DNA of 44,257 nucleotides, from the NCBI GenBank assembly GCA_016187835.1, contig JACPIY010000019.1, positions 31,232-75,488 of the forward strand. The letters run 5' to 3'. Both the position numbers and the translations under genes were made by a program. The number at the start of each line of letters is the position of its first letter. Position 1 is the stretch's first letter. Below, in pieces: positions 1 to 10,173 of this stretch. The notes below the pieces were generated by a model. It was not told the DNA's origin. It worked only from the letters and a program-made list of their open reading frames with translations, and ran no database searches. The stretch comes from Deltaproteobacteria bacterium. Its GTDB lineage: Bacteria; Desulfobacterota_D; UBA1144; Nemesobacterales; CSP1-2.

Positions 1-1
1 A

Positions 2-190
2 GAGCATGTTAAACTAAATCCGGCAGAGCTAAAGAGGCGGATCACAAAACCACAAGACAAGCTCAGGAGGATTGGACTACTGAAGAGAAAAAAACAGAAT
101 TACAATAAAGATGATAAAAATCACAAAGATTTCAAGTATATTTCCTGTGAGGCAACAGTACAGATAGTGCAGGGCTACGATGTCGTTTGA
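2..190 (+). CDS. 3' end of an unidentified CDS, open at the left edge
   Basis: An open frame of 62 codons runs in from the window edge and ends with TGA at 188-190. The visible tail starts HVKLNPAELKRRITK and is rich in Lys and Arg (KRKKQNYNKDDKNHKD). The basic, low-complexity end could be the C-terminus of a transposase or integrase, but no catalytic motif is in the window. No start is visible and the frame may be fortuitous. I do not recognise the family. Confidence 0.3.
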   Translation, partial: EHVKLNPAELKRRITKPQDKLRRIGLLKRKKQNYNKDDKNHKDFKYISCEATVQIVQGYDVV

Positions 191-263
191 CAGCTTCAGG
201 TTTTCATGTTAAAAATTTAAAATTTCTTTTTAGATTTCCTATCCGAGGATATACAAATCATAG

Positions 264-1453
264 ATGAGCGTGGAAGAAGTAGGCGGTTTTCCAGTTGAAA
301 GGTTTCTCCTCGCCCTTGCTTTAGTTCTTGTGGTATCAAAACTCTTTGGAGAGATGGCAGAACGCATAAAGCAACCTGCGGTTTTAGGAGAGCTTCTTGC
401 TGGTGTTATGCTTGGAGCAAGCGTTCTGGCTATAGTTCCATCGGTTCCAGGACAGGCAGGATACGAGACATTTCACCTCCTTGCCGAGATAGGAGTTGTG
501 ATACTTCTTTTTGAAATTGGACTCGAAACAAACCTCAGGGATTTGATCAGGGTGGGAATTCCTTCGACCCTAGTGGCAATTGTCGGGGTTGCAGTTCCTT
601 TTTTTCTCGGATTTGCGAGCATTTTAGGATTTGAGAAATTCGGAATGCTGGGTGACATCAACCCTGACTTTATTACACTCATAGCAATAACGGCCGGTGC
701 AACCCTCACGGCAACAAGCGTTGGGATCACTGCAAGGGTGCTCTCGGATTTGAATCGTCTGCAGAGCCAAGAAGCCAAAATTGTGCTCAGCGCCGCAGTA
801 ATTGACGATGTTTTAGGCCTAATAATTCTGGCCGTAGTAAGCGGTCTTATCGAGGCGACAAAACAGGGCGCTGGTAGTGGGATTTCTGCATCAGGAGTTG
901 GTTTTATTGCCCTAAAAGCCTTCGGATTTCTTTTTGTCGCAATTCTCGTTGGGAATCTGGCTTCGAGGAGGATATTCGACCTCATTAACAGAATGCGGGT
1001 TCGAGGGGTACTTCTTTTAAGCTCGCTTTCGTTTGCTTTTATATTTGCCTACCTTGCAAAACTTTTTGGTCTTGCCCCAATAGTGGGCGCATTTGCCGCA
1101 GGTCTAGTACTTGCAAAAACAAATCAGTTTAAGAACATTGAAAACAGCCTGAAACCGGTGGCTGACGTATTTACGCCGATTTTTTTCATAATAGTTGGTG
1201 CAGCAGTAGATGTGGCTGTATTCAACCCTTTAGTCGGGGGGAATATCCCGATTTTGCTAATTGCTCTAGTGCTGTTTATATTTGCAGTAGCTGGATTTTT
1301 GCACAGATGGGGCTTACTTCGGGTGTCTTTGATTCAAGGCTGTTTTCCGCAATAACTGTAATGGTGATCCTTACGACATTTATAGCTCCACCCCTTCTTA
1401 AAATTACTTTTGCTGAGGGCGAACCCGCTTTAGAGGCTGAGGCGAAATCTTGA
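264..1453 (+). pseudogene. CPA2-type Na+(K+)/H+ antiporter, disrupted near the 3' end
   Basis: The frame from ATG 264 encodes a polytopic membrane protein of the CPA2 (NapA/KefB-like) exchanger family, which swaps Na+ or K+ for H+ across the inner membrane. Visible family features are the KQPAVLGELLAGVMLG start, the ion-binding region AAVIDDVLGLI with Asp181-Asp182, and GAFAAGLVLAKT followed by a TPIFFIIVGAAVDV helix. The frame then runs out of register and stops at 1355. The family's C-terminus resumes in another frame (IFAQMGLTSGVFDSRLFSAI and onward) to TGA 1453. Comparison with the family suggests that roughly 30 codons, including the usual conserved PRGEVGL stretch, are missing at about 1290-1297. 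This looks like a frame-shifting internal deletion. It lies just upstream of the ATP synthase operon. An assembly collapse is possible. Confidence 0.78.
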
Positions 1454-1467
1454 GGAGGTTATAAAGA

Positions 1468-1974
1468 GTGCTTATAAGACGTATGATTTTATTCTTTATT
1501 TTGATAGCTCTTCTTATCTCTACTTTTAACGCAAGGGCTGCTGAGGATATTCTCAGCGTGGATAAGACCCTGATAATTCAGATAATTATATTCGTAGCAG
1601 CAATATTCATATTAAATTCCCTTCTTTTTAAACCTCTTCTAGAGCTTGTAGTAAGAAGGGAAAAATTGACGACAGGAACCATCGAAGAAGCTAATCAGCT
1701 CGGAAAAAAGGTAGAGCAGATAATAAATGAATACAATGTGAAATTGAACGAAGCACGCACTCAGGCTATGGAAGAGAGAAATGAAATCAGGCGTCAGGCA
1801 CAGAGTGCATATGACGATATAGTTAAGAAAGCAAAAGAAGAGGCTCAAACCCTATTAGAAGAAGCTAAAGCTAAGTTACAGTCGGAGACAAAAGAGATCA
1901 AAGAAAAGGTCAGGTCTGATATCGAGGTTCTAGCACGTGAAATGGCCTCGCGGATCCTTGGGAAGGAGGTATAG
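1468..1974 (+). CDS. atpF': ATP synthase F0 subunit b' (second stator subunit)
   Basis: This is one of two b-type stator subunits that hold the F1 head against the membrane rotor of F-type ATP synthase. The 168-residue protein starts with an unusual hydrophobic stretch at residues 6-20 ending FNARA, which reads like a cleavable signal peptide (cut after about residue 24). A second hydrophobic helix follows at about 35-55, ending LLFKPLLELV, and the remainder is a long charged coiled coil (EEAKAKLQSETKEIKEKV). The GTG start is favoured by GAGGAGGT at 1452-1459, eight bases upstream. It is the first gene of the atp operon; its stop is five bases before the next GTG. Paired b/b' genes are known from Deltaproteobacteria, cyanobacteria and Alphaproteobacteria. 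Confidence 0.88.
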   Translation: MLIRRMILFFILIALLISTFNARAAEDILSVDKTLIIQIIIFVAAIFILNSLLFKPLLELVVRREKLTTGTIEEANQLGKKVEQIINEYNVKLNEARTQAMEERNEIRRQAQSAYDDIVKKAKEEAQTLLEEAKAKLQSETKEIKEKVRSDIEVLAREMASRILGKEV

Positions 1975-1979
1975 TTTTC

Positions 1980-2540
1980 GTGAACTCGGATATGATCAGT
2001 TTAATAATCACCGGCGCTACCGAAGCAGCAGGGGACGGTTTTAACTGGACATTTGTAGGCGAACATGCCGTGAATTTCATCATACTATTTGCGGTGCTTG
2101 CTTATTTTCTGAAAGAGCCAATAAGAAACTTTCTCATCGAGAGGCGTGGAATAATAGGAAACGAAATTGAAGAAGCAAAAAAAACCATAGATGAAGCTAA
2201 AAAGAAATACGAAGATTATGCGGAAAAAATGAAAAAAATGGACGAAGAGATTATATCTCTAAAGGAAACCATTCGTAAAGAAGGTGAAGTCGAAAGGGAA
2301 GAAATCCTGAGGCAGGCAGAGAACACCTCTCAAAAGATCGCAAAGGAGGCAAGGGAAACAATTAAACTCGAAACTGCAAAAGCAAGACGGGAGATTCAGT
2401 CCGAAGTGGTTTCATTGGCAGTAGGGCTTGCCGAAAGTATAATTAGGCAAAACCTCAAGGAATCCGACGAAAGACGGTTCATTGAGGACTTTATTAAAAA
2501 AGTAGAGGAAGAGAAGAAATGGGATCAGTCGCAACACTAA
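1980..2540 (+). CDS. atpF: ATP synthase F0 subunit b
   Basis: The 186-residue protein has one N-terminal membrane segment at about 31-44 (VNFIILFAVLAYFL), then KEPIRNFLIERR and a long heptad-rich helix that dimerises with b' and reaches subunit delta. The GTG start sits ten bases after AAGGAGG, which itself overlaps the 3' end of atpF'. This suggests translational coupling. The gene overlaps atpH by 22 bases, also typical of coupled stator genes. Length and layout are normal for the family. The only uncertainty is the exact start, as a few residues before the membrane helix are variable. Confidence 0.92.
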   Translation: MNSDMISLIITGATEAAGDGFNWTFVGEHAVNFIILFAVLAYFLKEPIRNFLIERRGIIGNEIEEAKKTIDEAKKKYEDYAEKMKKMDEEIISLKETIRKEGEVEREEILRQAENTSQKIAKEARETIKLETAKARREIQSEVVSLAVGLAESIIRQNLKESDERRFIEDFIKKVEEEKKWDQSQH

Positions 2541-3061
2541 GGGATTTAATGGAAGCCCTTATAGAATCAGCCAAAGGGGAAGGAAAGCTTGAAAAGATTG
2601 CATCCGACCTTGAACAGTTTTTTAAAATCTTTTCTAAGCAAGAAGACCTAAGAGATATTCTGGGAAGCTCGGTTTATGATACCGGAGAAAGAAAAGCCAT
2701 AGCCAGCGACATTGGTGAAAGAGCGGGCTTTGACAAATTAACTATTAATTTCATCTGGTTAGCAATTGAGCTTGGGAAATTTAAGTCGCTTGTAAAATCC
2801 GAAGAGCCTTTTATGAGGAAAATCAGAAAGGCCTCCGGAAAAGTAAGAGCCGAAATCACTATGGCTGCAACCCCCTCCGAATCGGACTTAAATAGAATGA
2901 AGGAAGCCATAACCAAGCTTACGGAAAAGGAAGTTGAAGTTATTGTAAAAGTTGATCCCACAATATTGGGCGGAATAATAGCAAAGGTTGAAGATAAGGT
3001 GTTTGACGGTAGTGTTAAAAACCAACTGGAGAGAATTCGAACTGCACTATCTATAACCTGA
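2519..3061 (+). CDS. atpH: ATP synthase F1 subunit delta (OSCP homologue)
   Basis: This peripheral stalk subunit links the b/b' dimer to the top of the alpha3beta3 head. The 180-residue protein shows the OSCP pattern: an N-terminal helical domain (residues 1-105, with LEQFFKIFSKQEDLRDIL) and a C-terminal part with VEVIVKVDPTILGGIIAKV and the ending LERIRTALS. The start ATG lies inside the end of atpF, preceded by GAGGAAGAG. Downstream there is a 125-base gap filled by a palindromic repeat before atpA, so the stator genes and the head genes may be partly uncoupled. Confidence 0.93.
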   Translation: MGSVATLRDLMEALIESAKGEGKLEKIASDLEQFFKIFSKQEDLRDILGSSVYDTGERKAIASDIGERAGFDKLTINFIWLAIELGKFKSLVKSEEPFMRKIRKASGKVRAEITMAATPSESDLNRMKEAITKLTEKEVEVIVKVDPTILGGIIAKVEDKVFDGSVKNQLERIRTALSIT

Positions 3062-3071
3062 AAACTTTTTC

Positions 3072-3157
3072 AGCCACAGAGAGCACAAAGGACAATAAGA
3101 AGAGAAAAAAATTTATTAATCAATTTTATCTCCTTGTTCTCTGTGTACTCTGTGGCT
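3072..3157. repeat. Dispersed palindromic repeat, CCACAGAG family, copy 1
   Basis: The arms AGCCACAGAG (from 3072) and CTCTGTGGCT (ending 3157) are inverted copies that continue into AGCACAAAGGACAA and its near-complement. Related palindromes lie at 7144-7207 and 34387-34471. It occupies most of the gap between atpH and atpA. Confidence 0.8.
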
Positions 3158-3186
3158 AAATAACAGAAAAGGAGCTACAAGAACAA

Positions 3187-4704
3187 ATGGAAGAAATTAG
3201 GATAGAAGAAATTGGCGAAATTTTAAGGAATAGGATTAAGGGATACGAACAAAAGATTGAAACGGCAGAAGTCGGAACGGTAATCTCTGTAGGAGACGGA
3301 ATTGCCCGTGCCTACGGACTTGACCAGTCCATGGCTGGAGAGCTTGTGGAATTCCAGGGCGGCGTTATTGGGCTTGTTTTAAACCTTGAAGAAGACAGCG
3401 TTGGTATCGCCCTATTTGGTGAAGACAAGCATGTGAGAGAAGGCGATATGGTAAAGCGCACGGGTAGAATCGCCGAAGTCCCCGTCGGGGACGATATGAA
3501 AGGAAGGGTTGTAAACGCCCTTGGACAGCCTATAGATGGAAAAGGCGAGGTCCGCGCCAATGATTATCGGCAGATCGAGATAAAAGCCCCGGGTGTCGTT
3601 TATCGTCAGCCTGTTCGTGAGCCGCTTCAGACCGGAATCAAATCTATTGATGGAATGATACCAATAGGTAGGGGACAGAGAGAATTAATACTCGGAGACC
3701 GTCAGACCGGAAAAACCGCAATTGCAGTGGATACGATCATTAACCAGAGAGACCAGAACGTCTACTGCATCTATGTCGCAATAGGACAGAAACAGTCAAC
3801 TGTTGCTCAGGTTGTAGATAAACTAAAAGAGTTTGGAGCTATGGAATATACGACAATTGTTGCAGCTACTGCAAGCGTTCCTGCACCGTTTCAGTTTATC
3901 GCTCCTTATGCCGGCTGCGCTCTTGGTGAATACTTCCGTGATACCGGAAGACACGCACTAGTGATTTATGATGATCTCACAAAACACGCATGGGCTTATC
4001 GTCAGCTCTCCCTTCTGTTGAGGCGTCCTCCCGGACGAGAGGCTTATCCCGGAGACGTCTTTTATCTTCATTCAAGGCTCCTTGAACGCGCGGCGAAAAT
4101 GAGGGATGAGGAAGGTGCTGGTTCTCTCACCGCGCTTCCTATAATCGAAACCCAGGCGGGTGACGTTTCCGCATACATTCCGACAAACGTTATATCAATT
4201 ACGGATGGTCAGATTTATCTTGAGAGCGACCTCTTTTATGCAGGTGTAAGACCCGCCATTAATGTAGGACTTTCAGTTTCACGAGTCGGCGGCTCCGCTC
4301 AAATCCGCGCTATGAAGCGGGTTGCCGGGAAACTCAGGCTTGAGCTCGCTCAGTATAGAGAGGTCGAAGCTTTTGCCCAGTTCGCTTCCGATCTTGATAA
4401 AATCACTCAGGCACAGCTTGCCCGTGGAAGCAGGCTTGTTGAGGCACTCAAGCAAGACCAGTATCAGCCTCTCCCAGTAGAAAAACAGGTGCTTCTCATT
4501 TACGCCGTTACAAACGGTTATGTGGACGAATACTCGATAGAAGTTGTTAAAAAATACGAGAAAGAACTTTATCTTTTCTTTGAAGCTAAACATCCAAATC
4601 TTCTTGAAGAGATAAAAACGAAAAAAGACATCTCGGATGACTTAGGCCAGAAGATAATACAAGCTCTTGATGAACTTGAGGACAAGCTAGGAGAGATGAA
4701 ATAG
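3187..4704 (+). CDS. atpA: ATP synthase F1 subunit alpha
   Basis: This is the non-catalytic nucleotide-binding subunit of the F1 head. The 505-residue protein is full length for the family. It contains the P-loop GDRQTGKTA at about 170-178, the [17 protein letters not shown] segment, and the [17 protein letters not shown] and [20 protein letters not shown] signatures. AAGGAG at about 3170 precedes the ATG by a usable distance. It follows atpH after a palindromic repeat and is followed by two small hairpins before atpG. Nothing is missing from the nucleotide site. Confidence 0.98.
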   Translation: MEEIRIEEIGEILRNRIKGYEQKIETAEVGTVISVGDGIARAYGLDQSMAGELVEFQGGVIGLVLNLEEDSVGIALFGEDKHVREGDMVKRTGRIAEVPVGDDMKGRVVNALGQPIDGKGEVRANDYRQIEIKAPGVVYRQPVREPLQTGIKSIDGMIPIGRGQRELILGDRQTGKTAIAVDTIINQRDQNVYCIYVAIGQKQSTVAQVVDKLKEFGAMEYTTIVAATASVPAPFQFIAPYAGCALGEYFRDTGRHALVIYDDLTKHAWAYRQLSLLLRRPPGREAYPGDVFYLHSRLLERAAKMRDEEGAGSLTALPIIETQAGDVSAYIPTNVISITDGQIYLESDLFYAGVRPAINVGLSVSRVGGSAQIRAMKRVAGKLRLELAQYREVEAFAQFASDLDKITQAQLARGSRLVEALKQDQYQPLPVEKQVLLIYAVTNGYVDEYSIEVVKKYEKELYLFFEAKHPNLLEEIKTKKDISDDLGQKIIQALDELEDKLGEMK

Positions 4705-4708
4705 AACT

Positions 4709-4765
4709 ATAGAGGTGGGTCTTGTACCCGCCCTATTCTTTAATGGGTAACCGCAAAGGTTACCC
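4709..4765. repeat. Two adjacent small hairpins between atpA and atpG
   Basis: The first hairpin pairs GGTGGGT with ACCCGCC (about 4709-4735). The second pairs GGGTAACC (4745-4752) with GGTTACCC (4758-4765) around GCAAA. They resemble short GC-rich dispersed palindromes, like the one at 34646-34674. Neither is followed by a T-run, so termination is unlikely; an mRNA-stability role is possible. Confidence 0.55.
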
Positions 4766-4804
4766 TACTGTTGTAATGCGAATCTTTGAAACTATGGTGA
4801 ACCA

Positions 4805-7124
<2,320 letters not shown>

Positions 7125-7143
7125 CTAAAAATTTCGAGAAACT

Positions 7144-7207
7144 GGCCACAGAGGACACCGAGAACACAGAGAAGCTAAAAAATCTTTTTCTGTGAACTCT
7201 GTGGCTA
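7144..7207. repeat. Dispersed palindromic repeat, CCACAGAG family, copy 2
   Basis: GCCACAGAGGACACCGAGAA at the left and CTGTGAACTCTGTGGCTA at the right form an imperfect inverted repeat with an A/T-rich centre. It has the same family sequence as 3072-3157 and lies between atpD and atpC. Confidence 0.8.
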
Positions 7208-7238
7208 ACCTAAAACCAGGAAAATGGAGAATTAGAAA

Positions 7239-7646
7239 TTGGCAGATAAATTAGAGCTTCAAGTCATAACACCCTCAAGCCTTGTTATAAATGAAGAAGT
7301 AGACGAAGTCGTCGCACCTGGAGAACTAGGAGAGTTTGGAGTTCTTCCAGGTCATGTCGCTTTTATTACGCTTCTCATGCCGGGAGAGCTTAGATACAGA
7401 AAAGAGGGGTCTGAAAGAAAGCTCATTGTTTGGGGCGGTGTTTCAGAGGTTCGGGACGACAAGGTCACTGTTCTTACCGATAACGTGGAAGACCCAGTAG
7501 ATATAAACACTGAAGCCGCACGAAGAGAAGCGGAAGCCATTCTCGAAGAACTTAAAAACTTCAGTGGAAACCCGAAAGAGCTTAAAGAGCTAAACCGAAG
7601 GTTAAAACTTGCTCAGGTAAGAGCCGGAGTAGGAGTAAGGGAATAG
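7239..7646 (+). CDS. atpC: ATP synthase F1 subunit epsilon
   Basis: This rotor-associated subunit joins gamma to the c-ring and can inhibit ATP hydrolysis. It is 135 residues, with the beta-sandwich pattern LELQVITPSSLVI, PGELGEFGVLPGHVAFITLL and VWGGVSEVRDDKVTVLTD, and a short helical C-terminus (LKELNRRLKLAQVRAG). The start is a TTG codon at 7239-7241 with GGAGA eight bases upstream; no ATG gives a better fit. It is the last gene of the operon. Genes for subunits a (atpB) and c (atpE) are not in the window and must lie elsewhere. Confidence 0.94.
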   Translation: MADKLELQVITPSSLVINEEVDEVVAPGELGEFGVLPGHVAFITLLMPGELRYRKEGSERKLIVWGGVSEVRDDKVTVLTDNVEDPVDINTEAARREAEAILEELKNFSGNPKELKELNRRLKLAQVRAGVGVRE

Positions 7647-7665
7647 TAAGCCTCTACCTCAAAAT

Positions 7666-9015
7666 TCACATAAGATCGTAGTAATCTAAACCAAGGTGAG
7701 TAATAAGTTCCTCACCCTTCAGATAACGGAGCGTATTTTTTAATTTCATAAGCTGAATGAAAAGATCGTGCTCAGGGTAGAGTCCTTCCCCGTGCATCGG
7801 ACTCTTAAAATAGAATGAAAGCCATTCTTGGATTCCATATAATTTGGCTCTTCCTGCAAGGTCAAGAAAGAGTGCCAGGTCAAGGACAATCGGGGCGGCA
7901 AGGATGCTGTCCCGGCAGAGGAAGTTAATCTTAATTTGCATCGGATAGCCCAGCCATCCGAATATGTCAATGTTGTCCCATGCTTCTTTTGCGTCGCCTC
8001 TCGGCGGATAATAATTGATTCTAACCTTGTGATGGTAGTCAGAGTAGAGTTCGGGATAGAGTTCAGGCTGAAGTATGTACTCTAGAACGCTCAGTTTGCT
8101 CTCCTCTTTTGTTTTAAAAGAGTAGGGGTCGTCTAAAACCTCTCCATCTCTGTTTCCAAGTATATTTGTAGAAAACCAGCCTTTGAGACCTATCATTCTG
8201 GCTTTCAGTCCGGGAGCGATTATCGTTTTCATAAGTGTCTGGCCGGTTTTAAAATCCTTTCCTGCTATGGGAACCTTTTTCTTCTGGGCAAGCTTAATAA
8301 GTGCAGGTACGTCAACCGAAAGATTTGGAGCACCATTTGCATAAGGCACGCCGCACTGAATTGCAGCGTAGGCATAAATCATGCTTGGAGCAATGTCTGG
8401 ATGGTTATCTCTTAAACCCTCTTCAAAACTCTTTAGAGAGCTATGAACCTGCGAGCGCTTTATGTAAACTTCGGTGCTTCCGCACCACACCATAACTAAA
8501 CGGTCAAGCCGATTTTCTTTCTTGAAATTCTGGATGTCATCAATAAGCTGCTCCCCAAGGTCCATTTTCGTTTTTCCGGCCTTGCGGTACTCGCCCCTTA
8601 GGTTTTTTACATACGTCCTGTCAAAGACAGCCGGCATCGGCTTTGTCTTTTGAAGCACATTCCTTAACTCATCGAGAAGGTTTTTCTCAAGCACTCCTGC
8701 CTTTAGAGCGGCTTCGTAGCAGTTTTCAGGGAAAATATCCCACCCGGCAAAAACCAAATCTTCTGGGTTTGCCAGAGGAATGAAGTCTTTTATAAGAGGA
8801 GACCTTTTTTCAGTTCTCTTGCCGAGCCTGATTGTCCCCATCTGAGTGAGAGAGCCGATAGGCCTTCCAAGCCCATTTTTTATTGCTTCAACACCCGCAA
8901 TAAAAGTAGTGCTAACAGCCCCACCTATTCCGGGCAGTAAAATGCCCAGCTTTCCTTTGGGCGGTCTAATATCTATTTTTTCCTTACTATTGGACTTTTT
9001 GTTTTTGATAGGCAA
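7666..9015 (-). CDS. ino1: myo-Inositol-1-phosphate synthase
   Basis: The enzyme converts glucose 6-phosphate to inositol 3-phosphate with bound NAD as an internal redox cofactor, the committed step to inositol lipids or compatible solutes. At 449 residues it is longer than many bacterial forms. Family motifs are the nucleotide-binding LGILLPGIGGAVSTTFIAG near residues 23-41, NGAPNLSVDVPALIKLA, GKDFKTGQTLMKTIIAPG (the DFK-GQT active-site segment) and STNILGNRDGEVL. The likely start is TTG at 9013-9015, eight bases after the rpsI stop, with AGAGG at the end of rpsI as ribosome-binding site. It is the third gene of an rplM-rpsI-ino1 transcription unit, an unusual partner for ribosomal genes. 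Confidence 0.9.
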   Translation of the reverse strand: MPIKNKKSNSKEKIDIRPPKGKLGILLPGIGGAVSTTFIAGVEAIKNGLGRPIGSLTQMGTIRLGKRTEKRSPLIKDFIPLANPEDLVFAGWDIFPENCYEAALKAGVLEKNLLDELRNVLQKTKPMPAVFDRTYVKNLRGEYRKAGKTKMDLGEQLIDDIQNFKKENRLDRLVMVWCGSTEVYIKRSQVHSSLKSFEEGLRDNHPDIAPSMIYAYAAIQCGVPYANGAPNLSVDVPALIKLAQKKKVPIAGKDFKTGQTLMKTIIAPGLKARMIGLKGWFSTNILGNRDGEVLDDPYSFKTKEESKLSVLEYILQPELYPELYSDYHHKVRINYYPPRGDAKEAWDNIDIFGWLGYPMQIKINFLCRDSILAAPIVLDLALFLDLAGRAKLYGIQEWLSFYFKSPMHGEGLYPEHDLFIQLMKLKNTLRYLKGEELITHLGLDYYDLM

Positions 9016-9023
9016 AGGGGATA

Positions 9024-9416
9024 TTACCTCTTTGAGAACTGCTGGCCACGTCTCGCTTTCCTCTTTCCGTATTTCTTACTTTCGACCATTCTGGGGTCTC
9101 TCGTAAGAAGGCCAGCACTTTTAAGAGTCTTTCTGAAAGAATCGCTTACATGGAGAAGCGCTCTTGCAAGGCCGTGCCTTACGGCATCGGATTGTCCTGT
9201 AAGCCCACCCCCACTTACATCCACAAAGACATCGAATTTTCCCATTGTCTGAGTTAACTTAAGCCCCTCAAGTGCCCGTATTCTCCACGCCTCACGCGGG
9301 AAATAAGATTCAACAGTCTTGTCATTTATTGATATTTTACCTTCACCTTCACATAACCATACGCGCGCTATAGATGTCTTCCTTCGTCCTGTACCGCAGT
9401 ATCTAACCTCGGCCAT
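9024..9416 (-). CDS. rpsI: 30S ribosomal protein S9
   Basis: This small-subunit protein has a C-terminal tail that reaches the P-site tRNA. The 130-residue sequence is typical: RYCGTGRRKTSIARVWL at the start, VDVSGGGLTGQSDAVRHGLA in the middle, and the basic ending KARRGQQFSKR. It starts eight bases after rplM, the usual rplM-rpsI pairing, and ends eight bases before the TTG of ino1. Confidence 0.98.
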   Translation of the reverse strand: MAEVRYCGTGRRKTSIARVWLCEGEGKISINDKTVESYFPREAWRIRALEGLKLTQTMGKFDVFVDVSGGGLTGQSDAVRHGLARALLHVSDSFRKTLKSAGLLTRDPRMVESKKYGKRKARRGQQFSKR

Positions 9417-9424
9417 TGTGATTA

Positions 9425-9853
9425 TTATACCTCCAACTGTTCAGGGCTTTGGGCCTTATGGGGATGTTCACCGCCTGAATATATTTTTACTCTCGTAATG
9501 AGGTCTTTCTGCCATTTGTTTTTAGGAAGCATCCCCCAAACGGCTTTTTTCAGTATTTCCTCCGGGTTTTGTTTGAACAACTTTTCAGCAGTAATTGATT
9601 TAAGCCCGCCTGGATAAGGTGTGTGCCAGTAATAAGTTTTCTGCGTCCACTTTTTTCCAGTAAAATTAACTTTATCAGCGTTGATTACAACGACAAAATC
9701 TCCAATGTCTGAATGAGGTGTAAACTGAGGTTTGCCCTTACCTCTTAAAATACTGGCAATCTTTGTTGCAATTCTTCCAACAGTCTTTCCATTTGCATCA
9801 ATAAGATACCACTTCTTTTCTATGTCTTCACTTCTCACCATATAACTCTTCAT
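9425..9853 (-). CDS. rplM: 50S ribosomal protein L13
   Basis: This is an early-assembly large-subunit protein. I take the internal ATG at 9851-9853 (MKSYMVRSEDI) as the start. It gives 142 residues, the usual L13 length, and has AGGTGA a few bases upstream. An upstream ATG at 9871 would add six residues. Family features are WYLIDANGKTVGRIAT, HSDIGDFVVVINADKV, WHTPYPGGLK and WGMLPKNKW. It is the first gene of the rplM-rpsI-ino1 unit, with a good promoter just upstream. Confidence 0.97.
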   Translation of the reverse strand: MKSYMVRSEDIEKKWYLIDANGKTVGRIATKIASILRGKGKPQFTPHSDIGDFVVVINADKVNFTGKKWTQKTYYWHTPYPGGLKSITAEKLFKQNPEEILKKAVWGMLPKNKWQKDLITRVKIYSGGEHPHKAQSPEQLEV

Positions 9854-9889
9854 TATTTCACCTGTCACCATATTAAAAGTCAGTCAAGC

Positions 9890-9917
9890 ATTCTACCAAA
9901 TCCCCTTTGATTGTCAA
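9890..9917 (-). promoter_or_regulatory. Sigma70-type promoter for rplM-rpsI-ino1
   Basis: Read on the minus strand, TTGACA (9917-9912) is followed after 16 bases by TAGAAT (9895-9890). The distance to the rplM start leaves a short leader of about 30 bases. Confidence 0.65.
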
Positions 9918-10006
9918 GGAAATTAAGCTTAACGTAAGTTCGATTACAACTTATCAATATTAATAAATAGAGGGTAGACCCCAGTCTTGCTGGAGTGACT
10001 CATGCC

Positions 10007-10051
10007 GCAACGAGCAAGCCTGTCCTGAGTTACATCGAAGGGACTCGTTGC
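10007..10051. repeat. Inverted repeat with an embedded CCTGTCCTGAG element
   Basis: GCAACGAG (10007-10014) and CTCGTTGC (10044-10051) are perfect inverted arms. They enclose GCCTGTCCTGAG and ATCGAAGGG, which resemble a short dispersed element seen in other bacterial genomes. The rest of the gap 9918-10173 shows no gene. Confidence 0.5.
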
Positions 10052-10173
10052 CTATCCGGTGTTAAACTATTTATCAACAGTATAATAAATCAAACTCACC
10101 ATAAATTCGGCTATGTTTTCGCTTTTATATCGAACTCGAGCTTGCCAGTACGTCTAAGCCTGATGAGATACTA

